From Bacteroidota bacterium (GTDB lineage: Bacteria; Bacteroidota; Bacteroidia; Bacteroidales; Dysgonomonadaceae): DNA of 64,000 bases. The notes under the pieces are model-generated. The model was not told the origin of the DNA, did not search any database, and worked only from the letters and a program-made list of their open reading frames with translations. The stretch is from contig JAEZGN010000010.1 of assembly GCA_023437305.1 (NCBI GenBank), positions 1-64,000 on the forward strand. Reading direction: 5' to 3'. Position numbers and translations under genes: made by a program. This document shows positions 26,877 through 37,500 of the stretch, in pieces; position 1 is the first letter of the stretch, and every line of letters starts with the position of its first letter.

Positions 26877-27680
26877 TCAATTCATTTTATTTATCCAGTT
26901 CAGCATCAACAGGCAACCCGGGGCATACACATTTCCATGGTCGAAGCCCTGCAATTCGTAAACTTTTACATCTTTGTTTCCTACTGACCTTAATATAGCA
27001 TCTAAGTGTGCATTCTCTTCGTAACGGGCAGGAAGTTCCATGTTTCTGTCCCCTGTGATTAACAGTATGGGCGGAGCATCTTTCCGCGCATGTGTAATGG
27101 GCGCATATTCATCGATATAAGGAATATCAAAGGAAAGTTCCCTTTCTTTTTTGATTGTATAATGCGTATTCGTTTGTCCGCTTATCGGAATCACCCCTTT
27201 AATTTTATCCGCATCGATACCCAAGTTTTTCAGATAAGATTTATCCAGCGAAACCATTAGTGCCAGATAGCCTCCGGCGGAATGTCCCGATACAAATATC
27301 CTGTCCGTGTTTCCGCCATAGGACGAAATATGATTAAAAACCCATGCCACAGACTCCGAAGCATCTTCTGTATAAGCAGGATTTTTAGCTTTCGGGCTGA
27401 GGCGGTAGTTTACCGTAACCACGGCTACACCCTTTTCTTTCAATTCGAGTGGAATCCCTTTTTCGCCACCTTCCAGCCCACCACCATGAAACCATATGAT
27501 AGTCGGATAATCTGTTTTCCTTTCCGGATAATATACATCCAGTTTACAACGTTCTCTCCGATATTCATCCTTCTCGTCCGATGAGATATAGGAAATATTT
27601 TCTTTCAGTATGTAATTTTGGCTGTATACATCAGCTAAAAACAAGCCCAGGAAAGCAATAATGATAATGGTTTTTCTCAT
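26877..27680 (-). CDS. Secreted alpha/beta-hydrolase (carbohydrate esterase-like)
   Basis: A 267-residue alpha/beta-hydrolase with a cleavable signal peptide (MRKTIIIIAFLGLFLADVYSQ). The oxyanion motif IWFHGGGL and the nucleophile motif GHSAGGY are those of the HSL-like/BD-FAE group. The Asp (LITGDRN) and His (FDHGNVY) of the triad are present. It probably deacetylates mannan or another acetylated glycan in the periplasm; the substrate is inferred from context. It is the last gene of the minus-strand locus but lies beyond a terminator hairpin after GH26, so it depends on read-through or its own promoter. Confidence 0.75.
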   Translation of the reverse strand: MRKTIIIIAFLGLFLADVYSQNYILKENISYISSDEKDEYRRERCKLDVYYPERKTDYPTIIWFHGGGLEGGEKGIPLELKEKGVAVVTVNYRLSPKAKNPAYTEDASESVAWVFNHISSYGGNTDRIFVSGHSAGGYLALMVSLDKSYLKNLGIDADKIKGVIPISGQTNTHYTIKKERELSFDIPYIDEYAPITHARKDAPPILLITGDRNMELPARYEENAHLDAILRSVGNKDVKVYELQGFDHGNVYAPGCLLMLNWINKMN

Positions 27681-27700
27681 TGTGATTTATTATGATGTAT

Positions 27701-27738
27701 GAAAAAAGTTTGCACAACATTTTTTGTTATGCAAACTT
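27701..27738 (-). terminator. Terminator after GH26
   Basis: AAGTTTGCA (27706-27714) pairs with TGCAAACTT (27730-27738). Reading the minus strand, the stem is followed by TTTTTTC, so it is a good intrinsic terminator between GH26 and the esterase. Confidence 0.8.
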
Positions 27739-27770
27739 AAGAATATTTTCAAGAATCGTAATAATGGGAA

Positions 27771-28964
27771 CTAATTCACTGTCAACCCCTCTGCTATCTG
27801 ATACATATTGGGTAAATCTCCTGAAAAGAACGAAACCGGGCTATCATACATTTTTATAAAGTTCTTCTCTGAAGCATGCCCTTTAAACGCTGAATAGAAA
27901 TGTTTTCCACTCTCACCCGGATCATAAGCGTTACGCCACATTACAATCAAACTGATAAATTGTCCTGATGCTGGAGTAAGTATCTGTTGTGTCCAATAAT
28001 TCTTTTCAGGTACACCTCCGCGTTGTATTCCTTCAACTCCTGTTTCAGTAACTCCGCAAGGTTTTTTCAATTCTTTCGAAAGGCGTGACAAAATAAACAG
28101 ATTTGAGGTGAATGTATTTGGATTGAGTCCGTGATAGGCGTCCATACCTAAAAAATCAACATAATCATTCCCTGGCCATCTGAAAAGGAAGGTGTCGCGT
28201 CCCAAGACAGAATCTATTTGAGGAGAAATAGCATAGATGAAATTATGTACTCCTTTGGTATCGCGAAGATAATTCAGGGTAAACTTCCATAAAGCAATAA
28301 ACTCATCCTGAGTGGTGCAGGAACTTCCCCACCATGACCAACCCTGTGTATGTTCGTGGAATGGACGGAAAATAATGGGGATATTTTTACCATCTGCACC
28401 TTTTAGATTCAACGCAAAATCAGCCAAGCGGTCAAGCCACAGTTTAAATTTCACATTTGTTTCACTACCTTCTGTAAGTATCTCTTTAGCTACATTTTTA
28501 TTAGAATTGTCCCATGAATCACCTCCAGTCAAAGGGTTATTTAGGTGCATACAGGCTGTCAATACTTCACCTCTATTGTATGCTTCGATAGCAACTTTTC
28601 TGCGGATAGCGTTTGCTGCGTTCTGATAGCGGTCATCCATTATTTCCGAAACATCAAAACTGAAAACTGCCGGATAATCGCCACACACATCTTTAGTATC
28701 CGAACGTCCTTCTTCATTATACCATTTGCGACCATACCACAGGTCATCATGATGACCGAACATAAAACCTTTGGACTGTATAGCCCATAAATTAGAATAT
28801 AAAGCTTTAGTTTCGGTTGTGGCATTTTTGTCAACTATTGAAAGTTCTTTTACTTCTTCATATTCCGGATACAGGGGCGGAACATCATCCACATCTGTAC
28901 AATTTGTGAACAGAATTACAACCAGTGCAAATAATAAACTATATTTTTGTTTCATAATATTCAT
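27771..28964 (-). CDS. GH26 endo-beta-1,4-mannanase lipoprotein
   Basis: A 397-residue lipoprotein (signal ending ILFTNC). The GH26 acid/base is E204 in FRPFHEHTQGW and the nucleophile E307 in GVTETGV; the early MFGHHDDLWYG and the HLNNPLTGGDSWD stretches are typical of GH26 mannanases. It should cut beta-mannan at the cell surface to oligosaccharides taken up by the SusCD pair. An internal ATG at 28955 (MKQKYS) is an alternative start giving a cleaner signal peptide. It follows the clan GH-A gene by 2 bp in one operon. Family members also include exo-acting mannobiohydrolases, so mode of action is open. Confidence 0.93.
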   Translation of the reverse strand: MNIMKQKYSLLFALVVILFTNCTDVDDVPPLYPEYEEVKELSIVDKNATTETKALYSNLWAIQSKGFMFGHHDDLWYGRKWYNEEGRSDTKDVCGDYPAVFSFDVSEIMDDRYQNAANAIRRKVAIEAYNRGEVLTACMHLNNPLTGGDSWDNSNKNVAKEILTEGSETNVKFKLWLDRLADFALNLKGADGKNIPIIFRPFHEHTQGWSWWGSSCTTQDEFIALWKFTLNYLRDTKGVHNFIYAISPQIDSVLGRDTFLFRWPGNDYVDFLGMDAYHGLNPNTFTSNLFILSRLSKELKKPCGVTETGVEGIQRGGVPEKNYWTQQILTPASGQFISLIVMWRNAYDPGESGKHFYSAFKGHASEKNFIKMYDSPVSFFSGDLPNMYQIAEGLTVN

Positions 28965-28966
28965 TT

Positions 28967-30451
28967 TTAGTCCATATTCGTTAATAAAATAAAGCTTTGG
29001 GCTTTAAGAACTGTTTTGTATTCTTTACCAATGTTTAAACCAGTTTCACTCGGAACCGGATGTCCATCTCCATTCTTCTTCATATTGTTTTCTTCATATA
29101 AATATTTTGAAACATTTTGAAGTTCCACCGGTAAAGATATACTCAGATTCTTATCACTTTCTCCAATATTTACAGCAACCAAGACATGCTTTCCATTATG
29201 TTCGCCAGCAGCCATATAGATTCCTTGAGTGCGGTCTATTGTTGTTTTCAGAATATTAGTTCCGGAAGGGAAATAGCGGCACATAAGCGACCATGTATAA
29301 TACCACGGACGGATTTCTTCTTGTGATGGATCGTTGAATACCTCTTCTCCCAGAATATTCCACATTCCCCACAATTTGATATCTTCCGTTTTGCCTGAAT
29401 CGCCACTGCTGTGCATAGCATCATCCAGCATCCATGCTGCAATACCAGAATATCCACCATTCATTACTTCCATACAAAGAAGAGGCATATCCAGCCCATA
29501 GAAATAATCGTAGACCAGCATGTTAGAATCGCTTCCTTTGGTGAAAGGATGTCCCTCTGTCCTGCGGTTATATTCTTTCATCAGCAAAGAGTCTGCCTCA
29601 CGCCAGTATTTATATCCCGCTTCACCTAAAACGATTTTTTTATCCTTCGGAACAAATTCTTTGTGCCGTGCCAGAATATCGGCATATTTACCCGAACGCA
29701 CTTCGTATTGCCCCGGATAAGCATGTAAGTCATACAAACCGACAATAGAGTCTACATCGTTAGCTGTTTGCTTTACCCAGCCTATAGCGTCATAAGCAGA
29801 TGCCGGATTTTTAAAATCCATGACAGCGTCTGGTGCTGCAAATTTCACTTTTTCGCTCAGACCTGGATATTCTTTCATCTTAGCATGAAAACGTAACAAC
29901 ATGGATTTCCATAATTCATAATCGCCGTTCGTGGAAGCCCAGTCACCATCCGGTTCGTTGAAAATCACGAAATATTTGATACAGGAAAACCCTAAATCAT
30001 TTACCAGGTAATTAAGGTAATCGACAGACATATCCACCCATCGTTGGTCGGCTTTCATATCCCATGTCGGAGGATTGTATTCTCCGTACATAACGGTAAT
30101 ATTATTGTCCGTACAATATTTCAATACACGCGAAAGCGACTCTATATTCCGTGTTTTATCGTATTTGCCTGTTTCAGCATCATAATATCGGAAAGGGCTG
30201 TTTATCATGCACCGCACATATCCCATGCGCATGAAATCGAGACGTTTGAACAGCTTTTGCCAATCCGCTTCGGATATGGACGAACCCCATGCTTCTGCTT
30301 CATCATACGGATCCCATTCGACTCCGTTACCGATATAGTCTGCATTGATAATATCGGAACTGACCGTAATCTGCAATTCCTCTTTGGGTGCGGAGCAGGA
30401 CAGAATAACCATACTTAATGCGATAGCCTTTATTATATTTTTTATTTTCAT
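28967..30451 (-). CDS. Clan GH-A glycoside hydrolase lipoprotein, copy 2 of tandem pair
   Basis: A 494-residue lipoprotein (lipobox VILSCS, Cys19). It has the clan GH-A arrangement: acid/base N165-E166 in FVIFNEPDGDW, nucleophile E277 in IVLGEAGYK, about 110 residues apart, inside a (beta/alpha)8 barrel of residues 30-390, then a beta domain. It resembles GH5 or GH39 enzymes but I cannot fix the family. It is a clear paralogue of the next gene upstream (shared WDPY, ISEADWxKL, STNxxYxLW, WMLDDAMHS and RPWYYxWSLxCxY motifs). In the mannan locus it probably attacks a mannan backbone or side chain. Confidence 0.75.
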   Translation of the reverse strand: MKIKNIIKAIALSMVILSCSAPKEELQITVSSDIINADYIGNGVEWDPYDEAEAWGSSISEADWQKLFKRLDFMRMGYVRCMINSPFRYYDAETGKYDKTRNIESLSRVLKYCTDNNITVMYGEYNPPTWDMKADQRWVDMSVDYLNYLVNDLGFSCIKYFVIFNEPDGDWASTNGDYELWKSMLLRFHAKMKEYPGLSEKVKFAAPDAVMDFKNPASAYDAIGWVKQTANDVDSIVGLYDLHAYPGQYEVRSGKYADILARHKEFVPKDKKIVLGEAGYKYWREADSLLMKEYNRRTEGHPFTKGSDSNMLVYDYFYGLDMPLLCMEVMNGGYSGIAAWMLDDAMHSSGDSGKTEDIKLWGMWNILGEEVFNDPSQEEIRPWYYTWSLMCRYFPSGTNILKTTIDRTQGIYMAAGEHNGKHVLVAVNIGESDKNLSISLPVELQNVSKYLYEENNMKKNGDGHPVPSETGLNIGKEYKTVLKAQSFILLTNMD

Positions 30452-30463
30452 ATTGTGTATATC

Positions 30464-31927
30464 TTAATAATCAAAATTAGTATAAACAACGAGTGACTCG
30501 GCAGGCATTGTGAACTGTTCTCCTTTTGAGAGATTCAATTTCAGATTCTCTTCATTCGGTAAAAGTAAATAGTCACCTTCTGTTTTCAATGTACCATCAG
30601 CATAAACGAACTTCTTGCAACCCGTTAATTCAGGCATATTCGAACTTTCCAGCTTTATATCCTTCTCTTCTTTTGACACATTCACTATGGCTAGCATATA
30701 TTTACCTTCTTTTTCCGACACTACAGCTTTTATATTACTGTCACCTGTAATATCGACCTTATAAATCTTAGAGCCGGCAGGGATATATTTGCATAATAAC
30801 GACCATGCATAATACCATGGACGAACTTTTTCTTCATCTGCTCCAAACTGTTCTTCTCCAAATATATTCCAGAATCCCCATATTTTCAATTTATCGGGAG
30901 CTTCATTGGAGTGCATGGCATCGTCGAGCATCCATACCACTGAACCCGAATATCCGCTGTTGATAGTCTGGAACAAGGCATCTGCCATATCCGTTCCGTA
31001 CATATAATCGTAAACGAACATCTGTGAATCTTCAAGCGAAGCATGTTTTTTGGCCTTAGCACGTCGTATATTTTCCTGATTGTAAAGCGAATCGGCTTCT
31101 TCGACAAATTTGAAGCCGATTTCTCCCATTACTATCTTTTTCCCCTCCGGTATACTGTTTTTATAAGCTTTGATAATATCCGTATATTCTCCTGAATTAA
31201 CGGTTATCTTCGAAGGGTAAGTATGAATATCATACAGTCCGACCATATCGCCTAGCTGTACGGCTGTGCTGTCTATCCACCATGCTTCGTCCTTACCCCA
31301 TATAGCTACATCGGGTCCTACAATGTCAACTTTGTCATTCAACTTTAAAGTTTCCATATCCTTATGAAATTGCTTTATAGCTGAAGCCCACAGCGGATAA
31401 CTTTTATTTGTTGAAGCCCAATAACCATTCGGTTCGTTTATCAGATTGTAGTATTTGATGCATGTATAACCTTTTTCATTGATAAGGTAGTCGACTAGTT
31501 CGGCCGCATGTTTCATGTTCTTATCGTTAATCTTTGCTTCACGGGTATTGATTACACTCCATCCCCAATCCCCGAACATTACTGTTACATTTCGACTCTG
31601 GCAGTAATCCAGCATTTTCGATAATGTTTCCATACCTTTTCCGGGAGTAAATTCTCCGTCATCCAGAAATGAAGAGGTATTTACCATAATGCGGATAAAC
31701 TGCGGACGCATAAAGTCGAGCCTGTCATACAGCTTTTTCCAGTCGGCTTCGGATATTTCCAGCCTGCCGTTTCCATAATCCAGTTGGTATGGGTCCCATT
31801 GAGCTCCATTCCCTATATAAGAATCGTTTATGAGGGTATTTATATCAATGGAAATTACTGCATCCGGCTCTTTCTGGGAACAAGATAGAACGAGAACTGA
31901 CAGAAATAAAAACAAACCTTTTTTCAT
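30464..31927 (-). CDS. Clan GH-A glycoside hydrolase lipoprotein, copy 1 of tandem pair
   Basis: A 487-residue lipoprotein (lipobox VLSCS). The acid/base is N164-E165 in NLINEPNGYW, and the nucleophile E269 in IVMGEIGFK, matching the positions in its paralogue 12 bp downstream. The C-terminal 80 residues form a beta-sandwich. Both enzymes keep all catalytic residues, so the pair looks like a duplication followed by specialisation and not decay. The family is probably GH5/GH39-like within clan GH-A. The substrate is inferred only from the mannan locus. Confidence 0.75.
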   Translation of the reverse strand: MKKGLFLFLSVLVLSCSQKEPDAVISIDINTLINDSYIGNGAQWDPYQLDYGNGRLEISEADWKKLYDRLDFMRPQFIRIMVNTSSFLDDGEFTPGKGMETLSKMLDYCQSRNVTVMFGDWGWSVINTREAKINDKNMKHAAELVDYLINEKGYTCIKYYNLINEPNGYWASTNKSYPLWASAIKQFHKDMETLKLNDKVDIVGPDVAIWGKDEAWWIDSTAVQLGDMVGLYDIHTYPSKITVNSGEYTDIIKAYKNSIPEGKKIVMGEIGFKFVEEADSLYNQENIRRAKAKKHASLEDSQMFVYDYMYGTDMADALFQTINSGYSGSVVWMLDDAMHSNEAPDKLKIWGFWNIFGEEQFGADEEKVRPWYYAWSLLCKYIPAGSKIYKVDITGDSNIKAVVSEKEGKYMLAIVNVSKEEKDIKLESSNMPELTGCKKFVYADGTLKTEGDYLLLPNEENLKLNLSKGEQFTMPAESLVVYTNFDY

Positions 31928-31977
31928 TGTTTATAAAATATGGACAGATAAACCCGAAGGCTTATCTGCCCGTATGA

Positions 31978-32940
31978 TTATTGTTTAGTTATCATTATGT
32001 AATATTTACGTGCTTTCTTGGCAAATTTATCAAAATCGCTGTAAATATTATCCCAGTCATCCGTACCATTCAGGTTAAATGAAAAAGCATTATTACTAAC
32101 AGTTACAGATTTTCCATTTCCTAAATCATATGTTCCCGCGTTTTCCAATACTCCGGTGGTTACTGTTCCATCTTCAGCAGTAAATGAAATAGTTCCAAGT
32201 GCATAGTTACGTGTCCAACGACTCTCGCCTACCGGTATTTGACGATAAAAATGTTTCAAATCTAAATCCACTCCAAGGTTATCTCTATTCATAGAACCTT
32301 GAAAGATAAAATTTGCATATTTTCCGTCCGGTCCTGCATTATTGATACAAATACCCGAAGTGTTACCTTCATCGGTAATCTTATCCATCGTGAAAGTCAG
32401 AATATTGTCGCATTCTGTTTTTGGAGCATAATCATCATACCAGCACCATGATTTATCCTGCAATTGAAGGACTGCCCCTCCGCCATATTCAGGACCTGTT
32501 CCTCCATACACTATCAGATCATTTATAGCCCAAGTGCCTATTACCGTTTCACTAAACTCTGTCGCATTTATTTTATATTCACGCACTTGCCCTGTAGCTG
32601 AAGTTATAGTAAGGTTTGTACTTCTCTCTGCATTGCTAAAATCTAACGTGCCACCAATACTTACTGATGATTTGGCATCATACGATAGTTGTAATTTTTC
32701 TAACTCTACTTTAGAAAGATCATCAATTGCATCTATATTCAACGATAATTCTATTTCGCCTGATGTATCATCAATCCTGGCTATCTCGGCTTTTCCAACC
32801 TGATTTTTTAATTTTATATCTAAAATCAATCGGTCATGGCTCCAGCCACCATCATTCAAGTCATCCTGCATATCCTTTACACAAGATTGGGTAAGGATAG
32901 CGATAATTACAAATAAACTATATTTTAATACTTTGTTCAT
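31978..32940 (-). CDS. Putative surface glycan-binding lipoprotein
   Basis: A 320-residue lipoprotein (signal ending ILTQSC). It has no catalytic motif I recognise. Residues about 35-130 look like an all-beta, BACON/DUF5018-like domain (ITSATGQVREYKINATE), followed by a beta-rich C-terminal domain with several aromatic residues (WAINDLIVYGGTGPEYGGG, SWCWYDDYAP) that could bind sugar. It lies right after SusD (15 bp), the standard place of a SusE-like or SGBP protein in glycan loci. Binding to mannan is an inference from that position. Confidence 0.65.
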   Translation of the reverse strand: MNKVLKYSLFVIIAILTQSCVKDMQDDLNDGGWSHDRLILDIKLKNQVGKAEIARIDDTSGEIELSLNIDAIDDLSKVELEKLQLSYDAKSSVSIGGTLDFSNAERSTNLTITSATGQVREYKINATEFSETVIGTWAINDLIVYGGTGPEYGGGAVLQLQDKSWCWYDDYAPKTECDNILTFTMDKITDEGNTSGICINNAGPDGKYANFIFQGSMNRDNLGVDLDLKHFYRQIPVGESRWTRNYALGTISFTAEDGTVTTGVLENAGTYDLGNGKSVTVSNNAFSFNLNGTDDWDNIYSDFDKFAKKARKYYIMITKQ

Positions 32941-32955
32941 GATATCTAAATTTAA

Positions 32956-34494
32956 TTATGGTCTTAAACTTGGATTCAAATTAATTTCAGATTGTGGAAT
33001 AGGGTAAAAAGTATATTGACTTTCATTCAATCCCATATTCTTCACTTCCTGAATATCTTTTATACGGTTGAGTCGTCTCAAGTCGTATAAATAAGCACCT
33101 TCGAACGCCAACTCATATTTACGTTCTTTGTACACAGCTTCCCTAAAATCAGCAGTGTTAAGTCCAGTAACCAAGTTTCCAAGTCCGGCGCGATTACGTA
33201 TGAAATTAACAGCGTTATAAGCCTCCGATGTTGGCCCGGCAGCTTCTGCATAGGTTAATGCTATCTCTGAGTAACGAATTAGATAGGGACGTGTACTTGT
33301 TTTATCTCCGTCAAATTGGGGGTCAATAAATTTACGGCAGAAAGGATATGGAATTGCTCCACCTGTCGGAGTCCACTCCGCTTTCAGTGTTCCATCTTCA
33401 TTATAAATCTTATTAACGATAAGGTCTGTCTTACGCTTGTCATCATTATCATAACTATTGTAAAATCCTATTTCGGTACGATATTCGCCCCATCCGTCAT
33501 GCGATTTAATATATTCATTAGAATCGCCCTGTTTCAGCCAGATCGTTGCGCCATCAATATAAGGAATATACATTTTGGATATTTTGGAATATTGCCCTTC
33601 ACTTTCTCCCGTCCTATCCATCGACATCAGGAAAATGTTTTCTTTACCGTTAAAATTATCTATATCATAAATTTTCAGTAAATCATTTTCGAATCCATAA
33701 GTGTGTTGAGGATAAGCCGGATCAAATCCCATGACGCGTCCTGCATACTTTTTGGCTTCTTCGTACATAGAGTTTACATCCTTGTTCATGTCTTTAAAAA
33801 GCAATACGCCTTTTTCTTTGCCCGAAGCAATAGTAAGATATGTCTTTGCTAATAAAGCCTGTGCTGCAACCTTATCTACACGTCCCATAGTCGGAGTAGA
33901 ATACACAGGCATCAACTCTTCTGCCAACTTTAAATCTTCTATTATGAAATCATATAATTCATCCATACTAGCAGCTAGTGGAGCTGAAGTCTGGTCCAAA
34001 GTCTCTACTACTCCTTTGTGAATAGGAACTAACCCAAAGTTGCATGACAAATAATAGTAATTATAAGCTCTTAAAAAGTAAGCCTCTCCCATATATTGGT
34101 TTCTTAAATCATCCGGCATATCAGTACCAGGAAGCTTTTTTATAACCGCATTCGCACGGTTGATAGCAATATATGAATATTTGAAGAAATTCATCAAAGT
34201 GCCATTAGTATTGAAATTGTCTGTTTTCCACAAATTCAAGGATTGATTGTCTGTTGCAGCATCGGATTTTGTCGTCATAATTTCGGTAGGCATATCCCCG
34301 AGAAAAACTAGTGCCCGAGAATACTCCAAATATGTAAGTGTTGCATATGCATAATTGATAGCAGCTTTTGCATCTTCAGGACTTTTGTAGAAGTTATCTT
34401 CAGAATAGAATCCGTAAGGATCTTCATCCAGATTACAGGCTGTAAAGCCCATAATGAAGCAGAACATTAATAAAAATTTTATTTTTGTTTTCAT
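32956..34494 (-). CDS. SusD/RagB-family lipoprotein of mannan locus
   Basis: A 512-residue SusD-family lipoprotein (signal ending GFTAC). Typical segments are GEAYFLRAYNYYYLSCNFG (helical TPR region), ALLAKTYLTIA, and the C-terminal YAEAAGPTSEAYNAVNFIRNRAGL and FREAVYKERKYELAFEGAYLYDLRR, which define the RagB/SusD C-terminal domain. It should cap the SusC transporter encoded 11 bp upstream and bind manno-oligosaccharides on the surface. The full length and all segments are present. Confidence 0.95.
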   Translation of the reverse strand: MKTKIKFLLMFCFIMGFTACNLDEDPYGFYSEDNFYKSPEDAKAAINYAYATLTYLEYSRALVFLGDMPTEIMTTKSDAATDNQSLNLWKTDNFNTNGTLMNFFKYSYIAINRANAVIKKLPGTDMPDDLRNQYMGEAYFLRAYNYYYLSCNFGLVPIHKGVVETLDQTSAPLAASMDELYDFIIEDLKLAEELMPVYSTPTMGRVDKVAAQALLAKTYLTIASGKEKGVLLFKDMNKDVNSMYEEAKKYAGRVMGFDPAYPQHTYGFENDLLKIYDIDNFNGKENIFLMSMDRTGESEGQYSKISKMYIPYIDGATIWLKQGDSNEYIKSHDGWGEYRTEIGFYNSYDNDDKRKTDLIVNKIYNEDGTLKAEWTPTGGAIPYPFCRKFIDPQFDGDKTSTRPYLIRYSEIALTYAEAAGPTSEAYNAVNFIRNRAGLGNLVTGLNTADFREAVYKERKYELAFEGAYLYDLRRLNRIKDIQEVKNMGLNESQYTFYPIPQSEINLNPSLRP

Positions 34495-34505
34495 GATTAT
34501 TAGTT

Positions 34506-37500
34506 TTAGAATGTTATATCAATACCAACAGTCCATTTTCTCAGACGAGGATAACCACCTGCGTATATCCCGGTTTGATCTACTTCCGGATCATATCCGT
34601 CGAATTTGCTAAATGTATATAAATTGGAAGCATTCATATATAGACGAGCTCTTTCAGCAAAGACTTTTTGTTTTGGTAATTTGAAAGTATACCCTACTGA
34701 TAGATTTTGTATTCTTACAAAAGAGCCATCCTCTACCCAGTAGTCTGACAACATTGTTTGGCGATTGCTTCTCAGACTGGGATATTTATTCGTCGGATTA
34801 TCCAGCGTCCAACGGAATGCAGCGTTATGAGGGTCTCCGAATGTTTTCGTGTTTAAAACATCGTTGCCGAAAACACCATTCAGGAATATACTCGCATCCA
34901 GGTTTTTCCAGCGGAAAGCAAGATTTAAACTGGCTGTAAAATCCGGATTCGGATCACCGATGATGCACCTGTCATTTTCATTGATAACACCTGTTGTGCC
35001 GTCCCCATCATAAATATTCATGTATTTAAATTCTCCCGGCTGTGCATAATCTCCTGTAAGCCCTGCATCAAGCCCTTCTTGTAAGGTTTGTATAATGCCA
35101 TTTGTCTTGTATCCGTAGAAAACATTGATAGGTTGCCCGATAGCCAGGATATTGGTATATGCCCGATATTGTTCACGGAGGTTTCCGATAACCTCATATT
35201 GCATTCCTGTACGAGGATCGGTAATCAATCCAGATTCGAGGCTACTGCCCAAATCCAAAACTTTATTGCGATTCATTGAGAAGATAAACGTCGCATCGAA
35301 TCCCCAATCTTTTGTATCCACTATGATACTATTAAATGTTGCTTCAAACCCACGGTTGCGTATTTTTCCATCATTTACCCACATGCGATCATATCCTGAA
35401 GATAATGCAAGGTTCCTTTCACGAAGTAGGTCAGAAGTTTCTTTATTATAAATATCAAGTGTAGCTGTTAATCTTCTATTGAAGAAAGCCATATCGATAC
35501 CAAGATCCCACTGGGATGTTGTTTCCCATTTGAGGTCAGGATTGGGAATACCGCTCCAGACCTTATAAATTCCATCTTGTCCTGTATTTCCAGATACATA
35601 TCCCGGACCGATGGCAGTCAACCATTGTCCTTCATTATAATATTTTGTAGTGCCATAGCGGCTTAATGTCTGATATGGGCTAATTCCTTGATTACCTGAA
35701 ATACCATAGCTTAAACGGAACTTTAATTCATCGAAAACTTTCCAGTTTTTCACAAATTCTTCTTCATGTGCTTTCCAGCTTAACGCTCCTGAGGGGAAAT
35801 AAGCCCATTTATTATTTATACCGAATTTGGAAGACCCGTCGGCACGGAAGGTTAATGTAGCTAAATATTTATTATCGAAAGTATAGTTAAGGCGTCCCAT
35901 ATAAGAAAGAAGTTTGCTCTTAGAGAATCCGTTTGATAACAAATTTTTTGCTTGTTCGCCTGACCCCATATTTTCATTTCCTAAAGATTCATTCACAAAA
36001 CCACTAGCTGTCAGATATGAATCCCTGTATTGGTACCATTCATAAGAATGTCCTGCCATAACCCCAAGTTCATGCTTCTCATTAAATAGTTTAGAATAGT
36101 TTGCAAATGTTTCAGAAACAAAATTCTGACCTTCTGTATTGCCTATAATACCTCTTCCGCCATTTTCATTCCCAGCCTGTGTGTATTTTTTAGGAAAATA
36201 CTGATCGTTAGTAGACTTTCCATATTTATAGTTTAACTGACTTGTTAGTTTAAGTTCGGGAAGAATCTGCCACTCCAATGCTGCCGATGAGATAACATCT
36301 AACATCTTCGTTTTATTCTTTTTCAGTTCACGTAGGGCCACCGGATGATCATAGTCAGTATTGTTTGCCTGCCAGTAAGAACCATCTTCGTTATATACAG
36401 GATAAATAGGATTTCTCCAATAAGCAGTCCAGCCATTGCTATCCCTGTCGCCTAGATATAGAATATTTGACGCACGTATTTTGAAATTGTCGTATATATA
36501 ATGATCCACATTGAGATTGTATCCACCTTTAGAGTAATCATCGTCTTTATACATACCCATATCAGAGAAATAATTCGCACTTAGGTTGAAACTTGTTTTC
36601 TCATTCGAACTGGCTACAGAAATAGTAGTATTGCTTGATACTGGTCTATTTCTGAATACAAGATCATCCCAACGGGTATTGGTAGTCCATGTCGTTTGTA
36701 GCTCTTCTATCGAAGGGTAATAAACCCCGGCCGAATTCACTGCACCGATATAAAGAGGTTGTTCACCTCCATTAATACGGCTTTCGTTATTCAACATTGC
36801 CATCAATACGGGATCTCTCCATAAGTCTAGCTTTGAAGAAAACTCAGAAAAAGTCAGTTGCTGTTTGACTGAAACCGTTGTGGTTCCTTTTTTTGCTCTT
36901 CTTGTAGTAACTATAATTACTCCATTTGCACCACGCGATCCATATATAGCTGATGCAGAAGCATCTTTTAGTACTTCCATCGAAACAATATCATCCGTAT
37001 TGATTTGTTTCAGGTCTCCGGCATCACCCAAAGGGAAACCATCAACGACTATCAGAGGAGAGTTAGATCCACGTAATGAACTATTTCCACGTATACGCAC
37101 AGTCGATCCCGAACCCGGATCTTGAGAAGAATTGATTACCTGTACACCGGCAGCTCGTCCTTGTAAAAGACCCTCCACAGAATTGGCTGGAATATCGCTT
37201 ATAACATCGGTTTTAATACTCGCCACCGATCCTGTCAAATCGCTTTTCTTTACCGAACCATAACCAATTACGATTGTTTCTCCGAGCAAAATAGCATCAT
37301 CTTGCATAGTTACATCAATCGTTGTTCGGTTATTAATAGCGATTTCCTGCTTTGTCATTCCAATACTGGAGAACTCCAATGTTCCATTTGATGGAATATT
37401 GGGTAAAGAATATTTACCATCTATATCTGTAATAGTTCCAGTATGTGCAGCAGCATTCTTAAGCACGACAGACACCCCGATAAGAGGCTCTCCTTTAGTA

